Part shown: piece by piece, positions 1 through 5,740 of the stretch
Layout: each line of letters starts with the position of its first letter
How positions within the stretch are numbered: the stretch's first letter is position 1
Source: Pseudomonadota bacterium
GTDB taxonomy: Bacteria > Pseudomonadota > Alphaproteobacteria > Caulobacterales > Caulobacteraceae
DNA: 5,887 bases
Reading direction: 5' to 3'
Assembly (NCBI GenBank): GCA_023434265.1
Contig: JAEYTA010000124.1
Coordinates: 1 to 5,887 of the forward strand
The notes under the pieces: model-generated
Told to the model about the DNA's origin: nothing
What the model saw: only the letters and a program-made list of their open reading frames with translations
The model's database searches: none
Program-made: the position numbers and the translations under genes

Positions 1-15
1 CGGCCCGCGTTAACG

Positions 16-39
16 CCCGGCGGCGATCCGGCCGCCGGG
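16..39 (+). terminator. GC-rich hairpin upstream of the carrier gene
   Basis: This is a perfect 9-bp inverted repeat, CCCGGCGGC (16-24) and GCCGCCGGG (31-39), with a 6-base loop. It ends just before the ribosome binding site of the next gene. No T-tract follows, so it is not a classical intrinsic terminator. It could end transcription of a gene lying to the left, or be a leader structure of the carrier mRNA. Stems of this kind also arise by chance in DNA this rich in GC, so the call is tentative. Confidence 0.35.
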
Positions 40-49
40 GCAGGAAACG

Positions 50-1816
50 GTGACGCTGCAGCAGGGACTGGCGTTCGGCCTGGTCGGACTGACCATCGCC
101 GGCTTCGTCTGGGGCCGGTTCCGCTACGACCTCGTCGCCCTGGCGGCGCTGGTGGCGGGACTGGCGGTCGGCGTCATTCCCGCCGAGGCGGCCTTCGACG
201 GCTTCCGCAACGACGTCACGGTGATCATCGCCGCCGCCCTCGTGGTCAGCGCCGCCTTCGCCCGCTCGGGCGTGGTCGAACTGGCGCTGGGGCGGGTGCT
301 GCCGCTGCTCAGGACCGAGCGCAGCCAGGCGCCGGTGATGACGGTGGCGGTGACCCTGCTGTCGATGGTGACCAAGAACGTCGGCAGCCTGGCCATCATG
401 ATGCCGGTGGCCATCCAGCTGACCCGGCGCACGGGCACGAGCCCCTCGCGCATCCTCATGCCGATGGCCTTCGGGGCCATGGCCGGCGGCATGGTCACCC
501 TCGTCGGCACCTCGCCGAACATCATCGTCGCCGAGACGCGCGCCGAACTGCTCGGCGAGCCGTTCCGCATGTACGACTTCGCCCCGGTGGGGCTGGCCCT
601 GACCGCCCTCGCCCTGATCTTCCTTGCCTTCGGCTACCGGCTGCTGCCGCGCAACCGGCAGGGGACGATCCGGCTCGGCGAGGCGCTGGAGGCGCAGGGC
701 TACGCCACCGAGGCGCAGGCCCCGGAGGACTGGGAGCCGCGCACCATCATGGCGCTGCGCGACTGCAACCGGGACGTCCGCATCCTCGCCCTGATCCGGG
801 ACGGCCGCCGCAATCCCCGTCCGCGCGGCAACCAGATCGTCCGCCCCGGCGACGCCCTGCTGCTGGAGGGCGGGCCGGAGGCGCTGGGGGCCTTCCTCGC
901 CGCCTCGAGGCTGAAGCTGGTCCGCGACGACCGCCCCGTGGCGCGCGAACAGCCCACCGACGAGGTGCAGGTGATCGAGGCGGTGATCGGCGTCAACTCG
1001 CCGCTGGCCGGCCAGTCGGTGCGCCAGGCGGACCTCTACGGCCAGTACGGCGTGAACCTGATCGGCCTGTCGCGGAGCGGTCACGAGCTGGCGCAGAAGC
1101 TGCGCTCGGCGCGGCTCAAGCCCGGCGACATCGTGTTGCTGCAGGGCGGGGAGGCGGGGCTGCCGATGGCGCTGCAGGCGCTGGACCTGCTGCCGCTGGC
1201 CGAGCGGCAGGTTCGGCTGGGCGGCGCCCGGCGGCGCTTCCTGCCGGCGGCGGTGCTGGCGGCGGCGATGATCCTCGTCGGCTTCCAGGTCGTGCCCGTG
1301 GCGGTGGCCTTCTTCTCGGCGGCGGTGATCATCGTGGCCCTGGGCGGGCTGAAGATGCGCGAGGCCTACGCCGCTCTGGACGGGCCGCTGCTGGTGCTCA
1401 TCGCCGCCCTGATCCCGGTCTCCGACGCCATCCAGCAGACCGGCGGGGCCGACCTGATCGCGGCGGCGATGCGCGACCTGTTCACCGGCCTGCCCGGCGT
1501 GCTGGCGGTCGGCGGGCTGATGCTGGCGGCGATGGCGGTGACGCCGTTCCTGAACAACGCCGCCACTGTGCTGATCGTCGCCCCCATCGGGGCCAGCCTG
1601 GCCACCCAGCTGGGCTACGACCCCGACGCCTTCCTGATGGCCGTGGCGGTGGGAGCGGCGTGCGACTTCCTCACCCCCGTCGGCCACCAGTGCAACACCC
1701 TGGTGATGGGGCCGGGCGGCTACCGCTTCGCCGACTACGCCCGCCTCGGCGCCCCGCTCAGCCTGCTGGTGCTGCTGGTCGGTCCGCCGCTGATCCTGCT
1801 GGTGTGGCCGCTGTAG
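50..1816 (+). CDS. SLC13/DASS-family membrane carrier with two RCK_C (TrkA_C) domains
   Basis: This is an inner-membrane secondary transporter of the divalent anion:Na+ symporter type (SLC13, Na_sulph_symp/CitMHS-like), 588 residues. The N-terminal half has hydrophobic segments at about 8-45, 56-72, 97-122, 134-160 and 176-198. It includes the re-entrant GTSPNIIV motif (153-160), preceded by TKNVGSLAIMMP (108-119). A cytoplasmic insert at about 205-388 contains two RCK_C repeats, ending in PGDALLLEGG (267-276) and PGDIVLLQGG (358-367). The C-terminal half repeats the carrier fold at about 397-586, with FLNNAATVLIVAP (500-512) and TPVGHQCNTLVMGPGGYRF (542-560), the second substrate/Na+ site. 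Length and order fit the full family architecture, with no break seen. The GTG start follows AGGAAA (42-47) at normal spacing. The substrate cannot be told from sequence: sulfate, dicarboxylate or another anion are all possible. RCK_C domains suggest ligand control, but which ligand is unknown. The gene lies 64 bases before the alkylation genes and has no obvious functional link to them. Confidence 0.9.
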   Translation: MTLQQGLAFGLVGLTIAGFVWGRFRYDLVALAALVAGLAVGVIPAEAAFDGFRNDVTVIIAAALVVSAAFARSGVVELALGRVLPLLRTERSQAPVMTVAVTLLSMVTKNVGSLAIMMPVAIQLTRRTGTSPSRILMPMAFGAMAGGMVTLVGTSPNIIVAETRAELLGEPFRMYDFAPVGLALTALALIFLAFGYRLLPRNRQGTIRLGEALEAQGYATEAQAPEDWEPRTIMALRDCNRDVRILALIRDGRRNPRPRGNQIVRPGDALLLEGGPEALGAFLAASRLKLVRDDRPVAREQPTDEVQVIEAVIGVNSPLAGQSVRQADLYGQYGVNLIGLSRSGHELAQKLRSARLKPGDIVLLQGGEAGLPMALQALDLLPLAERQVRLGGARRRFLPAAVLAAAMILVGFQVVPVAVAFFSAAVIIVALGGLKMREAYAALDGPLLVLIAALIPVSDAIQQTGGADLIAAAMRDLFTGLPGVLAVGGLMLAAMAVTPFLNNAATVLIVAPIGASLATQLGYDPDAFLMAVAVGAACDFLTPVGHQCNTLVMGPGGYRFADYARLGAPLSLLVLLVGPPLILLVWPL

Positions 1817-1838
1817 GCGCTCGCACGCCCGTGTCCGA

Positions 1839-1849
1839 AAACCGCGAGA
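1839..1849 (+). promoter_or_regulatory. possible Ada-box-like site before the ada-type gene
   Basis: AAACCGCGAGA matches 9 of 11 positions of the E. coli ada promoter element as I recall it (AAAGCGCAAGA). It sits 32 bases before the start codon of an Ada-type regulator, as expected for an autoregulated adaptive-response gene. A 5-bp inverted repeat, CGCGA (1843-1847) and TCGCG (1855-1859), overlaps it. No convincing -35/-10 pair is visible after it, and the match is short, so this is a suggestion only. Confidence 0.22.
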
Positions 1850-1880
1850 CTCGGTCGCGCCAAGGGCCCATGTTGCGGCC

Positions 1881-2984
1881 ATGGAAATCGCCCGCGAACT
1901 CGACCAGGAGGCCTGCTACCGCGCCGTGCTGACGCGCGACGCCCGGTTCGACGGGCGTTTCTTCGGCTGCGTGAAGACGACGGGCATCTACTGCCGTCCG
2001 GTCTGCCCGGCGCGGACGCCGAAGCGGGAGAACATGTTCTTCGTCGTCTCGGCCGCGGCGGCCGAGGAGGCGGGGTTCCGCGCCTGCCTGCGCTGCCGCC
2101 CCGAGACGGCGCCCGACATGGGCGCCTGGCGCGGCACCTCCAACACCGTCAGCCGGGCCCTGGCCCTGATCGAGGCGGGGGCGCTGGACGAGGGAGACGT
2201 CGACGCCCTCGCCGGGCGGCTGGGCGTCGGCGAGCGCCACCTGCGCCGCCTGTTCCGCCAGCATCTCGGCGCCGCTCCGGTCAGCGTGGCGCAGACGCGA
2301 AGGGTGCTGCTGGCCAAGGCGCTGATCCACCAGACCGACCTGTCGATGGCCCAGGTGGCCCTGGCGTCGGGTTTCGGCAGCGTGAGGCGCTTCAACGAGA
2401 CCTTCCAGGCCCTCTACGGGCGTCCGCCGTCGGCGCTGCGCCGACGCGGCGAGCGCGAGGCGGCGGCCGGGGTGCGGCTGAGCCTGCCCTACCGGCCGCC
2501 CTACGACTGGCAGGCGATGCTGGCGGCGCTGGCCGCCCGCGGGGACGCGGTCGAGGACCGGCGCTGGTCGCGGACCCTGACCGGCGCCGTCGACGGCGCC
2601 GACGGCTTCGTGACGGTCGAGCCGGGCGAGGCGGGCCGCGTGTCGGTCTGCATCGAGGCCGACGACCTGAAGGCCCTGCCGGGCGTGCTGGCGCGGGTGC
2701 GGCGGGTGTTCGACCTGTCGGCCGACCCGGACGCCATCGCCCGCGATCTCGCCTGCGATCCGGCGCTGCGGCCGCTGGTCGCGGCGCGGCCGGGCCTGCG
2801 CCTGCCCGGCGACTGGATCGACGAGGGCGACGAACCTCCGGCCGACCGGCTGGACGACGCGGCGCTGACGGCGCGGGCCGAGGCCTGGCGGCCGTGGCGC
2901 GCCTACGGAGCCCTGCACCTGCGGACGGCCGGGATGGCTGTGGCGCAACCGACGGAGACGGACCATGCGAAACGCGCAGCCTGA
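1881..2984 (+). CDS. Ada-type methyl-sensing AraC regulator fused to an AlkA remnant lacking the glycosylase core
   Basis: The protein has 367 residues. Residues 1-75 form an Ada Zn-binding domain. Cys38 and Cys42 (GIYCRPVC) plus Cys69 and Cys72 (CLRC) fall at exactly the E. coli Ada numbers, so methyl transfer from a phosphotriester to Cys38 should be possible. Residues ~88-188 are an AraC-type double helix-turn-helix (VDALAGRLGVGERHLRRLF; MAQVALASGFGSVRRFNETF). Residues ~198-310 match the AlkA N-terminal domain (LPYRPPYDW to RPGLRLPG). In AlkA this is followed by ~127 residues holding the helix-hairpin-helix, the GIGxWTA loop and most of the HhH-GPD fold. Here the chain passes directly to DWIDEG and then ARAEAWRPWRAYGALHL (331-347), the AlkA C-terminal end. 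Ada-AlkA fusions are usually near 490-500 residues, which agrees with this loss. The reading frame is open throughout, so this is an in-frame deletion rather than a frameshift. Glycosylase activity is not expected; a DNA-binding sensor/activator role remains plausible. The ATG at 1881 has only a weak upstream AAGGG (1862-1866). The 3' end overlaps the methyltransferase gene. Confidence 0.88.
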   Translation: MEIARELDQEACYRAVLTRDARFDGRFFGCVKTTGIYCRPVCPARTPKRENMFFVVSAAAAEEAGFRACLRCRPETAPDMGAWRGTSNTVSRALALIEAGALDEGDVDALAGRLGVGERHLRRLFRQHLGAAPVSVAQTRRVLLAKALIHQTDLSMAQVALASGFGSVRRFNETFQALYGRPPSALRRRGEREAAAGVRLSLPYRPPYDWQAMLAALAARGDAVEDRRWSRTLTGAVDGADGFVTVEPGEAGRVSVCIEADDLKALPGVLARVRRVFDLSADPDAIARDLACDPALRPLVAARPGLRLPGDWIDEGDEPPADRLDDAALTARAEAWRPWRAYGALHLRTAGMAVAQPTETDHAKRAA

Positions 2985-3492
2985 GACCCTGACCCTGGAC
3001 CGCATCGCCACGCCGGTGGGCGAGGCCCTGCTGGTGGTCGACGCCGACGGCGCCGTGCGGGCGCTGGATTTCGCCGACTACGAGCCGCGCATGCGCCGCC
3101 TGCTGCGGCGGCACTGCGGCGGCGAGCCGGTGCTGGTCGAGGCGCGGGCGCCCGAGCCCGTCCGCCGGGCTGTCGAGGCCTATTTCGCCGGCGACGTCGG
3201 GGCCCTCGACGGACTGCAGGTGAAGACCGCCGGCACCGCCTTCCAGCGCGCCGTGTGGGCCGCGCTGCGGGCCATTCCCGCCGGCGAAACCCGCAGCTAC
3301 GGCCAGCTGGCGGCGGCGGTCGGTTCGCCGCGGGCGGTGCGCGCCGCCGGCCTGGCCAACGGCCAGAACCCGGTGGCGGTGATCGTGCCCTGCCACCGGG
3401 TCATCGGGGCGAACGGAACCCTGACCGGCTACGCCGGCGGGCTGGACCGCAAGCGCTGGCTGCTCCGGCACGAGGGCGCGGCCGTCGCCTGA
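2965..3492 (+). CDS. ogt: methylated-DNA--protein-cysteine methyltransferase (O6-alkylguanine repair)
   Basis: This suicide repair protein moves the alkyl group from O6-alkylguanine (and O4-alkylthymine) in DNA to its own cysteine. The 175 residues match the Ogt/MGMT length. The N-terminal domain (~1-85) is the variable RNase H-like part. The C-terminal domain starts at TAFQRAVWAALRAIPAGETRS (91-111) and holds SYGQLA (111-116), the arginine finger in AVRAAG (124-129), the Asn hinge ANGQNP (131-136) and the active site VPCHRVIG (141-148) with acceptor Cys143. GYAGGL (155-160) and KRWLLRHE close the domain. The start ATG overlaps the end of the Ada-type gene by 20 bases and is preceded by GGAGAC (2954-2959), so the two are probably co-transcribed and translationally coupled. 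Because the regulator lacks its own methyltransferase domain, this gene supplies that activity as a separate protein. The symbol ogt is by family; a genome might carry a second copy. Confidence 0.93.
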   Translation: MRNAQPETLTLDRIATPVGEALLVVDADGAVRALDFADYEPRMRRLLRRHCGGEPVLVEARAPEPVRRAVEAYFAGDVGALDGLQVKTAGTAFQRAVWAALRAIPAGETRSYGQLAAAVGSPRAVRAAGLANGQNPVAVIVPCHRVIGANGTLTGYAGGLDRKRWLLRHEGAAVA

Positions 3493-3513
3493 GGTCTTGA
3501 CGCGACCCGCCGT

Positions 3514-3534
3514 CCGGGCGTCACCTGCGCCCGG
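3514..3534 (+). terminator. hairpin between the methyltransferase gene and the secreted-protein gene
   Basis: CCGGGCG (3514-3520) and CGCCCGG (3528-3534) form a perfect 7-bp GC stem with a 7-base loop, 22 bases after the ogt stop codon. The position suits the end of the alkylation-repair operon, but no T-run follows. A TTGACG (3497-3502) just upstream could be a -35 element for the next gene, in which case the hairpin would lie inside that promoter. I did not find a matching -10 element. Confidence 0.3.
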
Positions 3535-3553
3535 GATGCTGGGGAGCAGGACC

Positions 3554-4396
3554 ATGAAATCGATGATGGCGGTCGCCGTTGCGGCCGTGGCGATCGCCGG
3601 CGCGGGCAGCGCCCAGGCGCAGGCGGCGGACGACGACTGGGAGTTCGCCGAGGATCCGACGCGCCAGCTGACGGTGGCGGCGTCGCGCTACGACGCCGGG
3701 CCGAGCATCATCGTGCAGTGCCGCGAGGGGGCGCTGGCGCTGATGCTGGTCGGCATGCCCGCCGGGACCGAGCGGATCGAGGTCAACGCCAGCCGGGCCG
3801 ACGGTCGCACCGACGTGCAGGCCTGGCGGCCGACGGGGTCCGACGGCGTCTTCCGCAGCACCGTGCCGGCCCGCGACATCCGCTTCATGCGCGGCGGCGG
3901 CGCCTATGCGGTGCGGACCGGGGAGGGGGTGGAGCCCGCCTTCGCCGCCAGCTTCGACCTGCCGACGCAATCGGCCAATCTCGACCGGGTGCTCACCGCC
4001 TGCGGCTGGGCCCTGGCCGACGACCGGGACCAGCTGCCCCGCGCCCAAGGCGCCTCGCTGACCGATCCGGACGTGCGGGCGCCGCGGCGCTCGACCTCGC
4101 GGTCGATCACGGAGCGGCGCGCCCAGCGTCGGCCGCCGCCCCCGCCACCGGCGACCGCCTTCGTTCCGGCCGAGCAGCAGGCCAGCTGCATCGTGCGCGA
4201 CCGGCGATTGGCCGACTGCCGCGCCGACCACCCGCCCGTCGCCGGCGCGCCGGATCCGGCCGAGGCCTTGCGCCGTCTCGACGGCGCGCGCGTCTATGCC
4301 GACGACCTCGAAGCCCTCGAGGGCAAGGTCCTGTACGCCCACGCGGGTGGGGCCATGACGGTGGTGGAGTACATCGCGACCGTCCCGGCGCGGTAG
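3554..4396 (+). CDS. secreted or periplasmic protein of unknown function
   Basis: I do not recognise this protein. The ATG at 3554 follows a good ribosome binding site (GGGGAGCAGGA, 3541-3551). A reading frame extending upstream to a TTG at 3497 exists, but the extra 19 residues would mask a clean signal peptide. From 3554 the protein has 280 residues. Residues 1-24 are a typical Sec signal (MKS, hydrophobic Ala/Val core, AQA before Ala25). Residues ~35-158 form one compact region of alternating beta-like segments with Cys56 and Cys150. Residues ~160-208 are a basic, low-complexity linker with a run of six prolines (194-199). Residues ~210-280 form a small C-terminal region with Cys212 and Cys222 in SCIVRDRRLADC. 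That pair loosely resembles the opening strands of TonB-C-like domains in related bacteria, but the rest does not complete the fold. Four cysteines in an exported protein suggest disulfides. It stands between unrelated operons and is probably transcribed alone. Confidence 0.75.
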   Translation: MKSMMAVAVAAVAIAGAGSAQAQAADDDWEFAEDPTRQLTVAASRYDAGPSIIVQCREGALALMLVGMPAGTERIEVNASRADGRTDVQAWRPTGSDGVFRSTVPARDIRFMRGGGAYAVRTGEGVEPAFAASFDLPTQSANLDRVLTACGWALADDRDQLPRAQGASLTDPDVRAPRRSTSRSITERRAQRRPPPPPPATAFVPAEQQASCIVRDRRLADCRADHPPVAGAPDPAEALRRLDGARVYADDLEALEGKVLYAHAGGAMTVVEYIATVPAR

Positions 4397-4416
4397 CCGC
4401 CAAGGAAGCGACGCGC

Positions 4417-4444
4417 TTGCATTTTCCGGCGATCGTCCTAGATT
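4417..4444 (+). promoter_or_regulatory. predicted nadA promoter
   Basis: TTGCAT (4417-4422) and TAGATT (4439-4444) are separated by 16 bases. The extended -10 CCTAGATTG fits the Caulobacter-type housekeeping pattern GCTAnAwC at its core. This is the most AT-rich, promoter-like stretch in the window. Transcription would start near 4451-4452, directly at the first palindrome, leaving a leader of about 100 bases before the nadA ATG. Confidence 0.6.
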
Positions 4445-4451
4445 GTCCCTG

Positions 4452-4474
4452 CTTATGCTGAAAGTGAGCATAAG
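4452..4474. promoter_or_regulatory. nadA operator candidate 1 (palindrome at the transcription start)
   Basis: This is a perfect 8-bp inverted repeat, CTTATGCT (4452-4459) and AGCATAAG (4467-4474), with a 7-base centre. Half of its bases are A/T, so it is unlikely to be chance in this GC-rich DNA. It starts at the predicted +1, where a bound repressor would block initiation. No T-tract follows, so it is not a terminator. A NAD-responsive repressor such as the alphaproteobacterial NadQ family is the natural candidate, but I cannot confirm that family's motif from memory. Confidence 0.6.
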
Positions 4475-4475
4475 T

Positions 4476-4504
4476 CGGCGGCGGACCCGGGAGTCAGGCC
4501 GCCG
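4476..4504 (+). other. possible stem in the nadA leader
   Basis: CGGCGGC (4476-4482) and GCCGCCG (4498-4504) can pair over a 15-base loop between the two operator candidates, followed by TTCTTC. It could be a weak attenuator-like structure. The stem is pure GC in a GC-rich leader and may be fortuitous. Confidence 0.15.
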
Positions 4505-4520
4505 TTCTTCGGACCTCTGA

Positions 4521-4539
4521 TTTGCTCAAGTCGAGCAAA
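4521..4539. promoter_or_regulatory. nadA operator candidate 2 (palindrome before the start codon)
   Basis: TTTGCTC (4521-4527) and GAGCAAA (4533-4539) form a perfect 7-bp inverted repeat. Its core TGCT-N7-AGCA (4523-4537) has the same spacing as that of candidate 1, and the right halves read AGCATAAG and AGCAAAAG. The two centres are 67 bases apart. It ends 12 bases before the nadA ATG and covers the alternative TTG codon at 4522, so that TTG is probably part of an operator rather than a start. Confidence 0.5.
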
Positions 4540-4551
4540 AGGGTGGATGAA

Positions 4552-5631
4552 ATGGCCGGCGGGGCGTTCGGACTGTCGAAGGAACTGGAGCGGGCGACCG
4601 CGCCGGTCTGGGCCAAGGTCAAGGATCACGTCACGCCGCTGGAATGGCCGGCGCAGGCGGCCCTGATCGCCGAGATCAACGCGCTGAAGCGCGAGCGCGA
4701 CGCGGTCGTCCTCGCCCACAACTACATGACGCCGGAAATCTTCCACGGCGTCGGCGACTATGTCGGCGACAGCCTCGGGCTGGCGAAGGAAGCCGCCAGA
4801 TCCGACGCGAAGGTGATCGTCCAGGCCGGCGTGCACTTCATGGCCGAGACCTCGAAGATCCTGTCGCCCGGGAAGACCGTGCTGATCCCCGACCTGCGCG
4901 CCGGCTGTTCGCTGGCCAGTTCGATCACCGGCGCCGACGTGCGCCTGATCAAGCAGCGCTATCCGGGCCTGCCGGTGGTGACCTACGTCAACACCACGGC
5001 GGACGTGAAGGCCGAGACCGACATCTGCTGCACCAGCGCCAACGCCGTGCAGGTGGTGGAGTGGGCGGCGAGGGAGTGGGGCGTCGACCGCGTCATCCTG
5101 ATCCCCGACGAATACCTGGCCCGCAACGTGGCGGCGCAGACGACCATCGGCATCATCGCGTGGAAGGGCCGCTGCGAGGTGCACGAACGCTTCACCGCCG
5201 ACGACATCGCCGACATGCGGGCGGCGTATCCGGGCGCCGAGATACTCGCCCACCCGGAGTGCCCGGAGGAGGTGCTGGCCGCGGCCGATTTCGCCGGCTC
5301 GACGGCGGCGATGATCGACCACGTCTCGGCGCGCAAGCCGAAGCAGGTGGTGATGATCACCGAATGCTCGATGGCCTCCAACGTCGCCGGCGACGTGCCC
5401 GGAGTTCAGTTCATCGGCCCCTGCAACCTGTGCCCGCACATGAAGCGGATCACGCTGGAGAACATCCGCGACGCCCTTCTGCACATGCAGTTCGAGGTCA
5501 CCGTGCCCGGGGACATCGCCGAGCGCGCCCGGCTGGCGGTGCAGCGCATGGTCGACATGCCGCCGCCGGCGGTCCCGGCGCGCTACGACCTGATCAAGGC
5601 CCGACATCACGTGGCGGTGGAGCTGATCTGA
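4552..5631 (+). CDS. nadA: quinolinate synthase (NadA)
   Basis: This cytoplasmic [4Fe-4S] enzyme condenses iminoaspartate with dihydroxyacetone phosphate to quinolinate, the second step of de novo NAD synthesis from aspartate. From the ATG at 4552 it has 359 residues, within the family's usual range. Conserved blocks in order are VVLAHNYMTPEI (52-63), GDYVGDSLGLAKEA (68-81), AGVHFMAETSKIL (92-104), AGCSLASSI (117-125), VTYVNTTADVKAETD (143-157), TSANA (161-165), AWKGRCEVHERF (203-214), HPECP (234-238) and GPCNLCPHMKRIT (289-301). By comparison with E. coli NadA, the cluster ligands should be Cys119, Cys208 and Cys294. Cys291 and Cys294 form a CxxC that could be redox-sensitive. The start is chosen because AAGGGTGG (4538-4545) lies 7 bases upstream of the ATG, whereas the in-frame TTG at 4522 has no ribosome binding site and lies inside a palindrome. 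nadB and nadC are not in the window, although they often neighbour nadA. Control is probably by a repressor at the two upstream palindromes. Confidence 0.96.
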   Translation: MAGGAFGLSKELERATAPVWAKVKDHVTPLEWPAQAALIAEINALKRERDAVVLAHNYMTPEIFHGVGDYVGDSLGLAKEAARSDAKVIVQAGVHFMAETSKILSPGKTVLIPDLRAGCSLASSITGADVRLIKQRYPGLPVVTYVNTTADVKAETDICCTSANAVQVVEWAAREWGVDRVILIPDEYLARNVAAQTTIGIIAWKGRCEVHERFTADDIADMRAAYPGAEILAHPECPEEVLAAADFAGSTAAMIDHVSARKPKQVVMITECSMASNVAGDVPGVQFIGPCNLCPHMKRITLENIRDALLHMQFEVTVPGDIAERARLAVQRMVDMPPPAVPARYDLIKARHHVAVELI

Positions 5632-5640
5632 TGCACTACA

Positions 5641-5660
5641 CGCCGCCCGTCCGGGCGGTG
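5641..5660 (+). terminator. hairpin just after nadA
   Basis: CGCCGCCC (5641-5648) can pair with GGGCGGTG (5653-5660), seven Watson-Crick pairs and one G-T, around a 4-base loop. It begins 10 bases after the nadA stop codon. There is no T-tract. It may reduce read-through or protect the nadA mRNA 3' end; as it is pure GC, chance cannot be excluded. Confidence 0.3.
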
Positions 5661-5698
5661 GCGAAGGTGGACCGCCGCAGCCTGCGACTTCTCGCCCT

Positions 5699-5732
5699 CG
5701 TGGCCTTGTGGCTGCGCGCGGAAAAGGCCACG
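5699..5732. promoter_or_regulatory. 9-bp inverted repeat upstream of the last gene
   Basis: CGTGGCCTT (5699-5707) and AAGGCCACG (5724-5732) form a perfect inverted repeat with a 16-base centre, ending 8 bases before the ATG at 5741. It could be an operator for the downstream gene, or an RNA stem that hides GGAAAAGG (5720-5727), the only purine-rich ribosome-binding-like stretch nearby. No regulator is recognised. Confidence 0.3.
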
Positions 5733-5740
5733 TCGGGCAG

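Noticed and set aside
1..13. Possible end of an upstream gene (GGC CCG CGT TAA, stop at 11-13)
   Set aside because: Three codons and a stop just before a hairpin are suggestive but far too short to support a coding call.
108..412. A novel system centred on the carrier with RCK_C domains
   Set aside because: The carrier plus two RCK_C domains is a known common architecture in the SLC13 superfamily, and no partner gene lies nearby.
1758..3011. Long minus-strand open frame (417 codons) opposite the Ada-type gene
   Set aside because: Its translation is Arg/Gly/Pro/His-rich with no domain, and the opposite strand encodes clear conserved domains. This is a typical antisense shadow in high-GC DNA. 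The same applies to the minus-strand frames at 2392-3555, 3521-4471 and 4453-5871.
3497..3553. TTG-initiated N-terminal extension of the secreted-protein gene
   Set aside because: There is no ribosome binding site at TTG 3497, it would bury the signal peptide behind 19 residues, and it includes the intergenic hairpin; ATG 3554 has a strong site.
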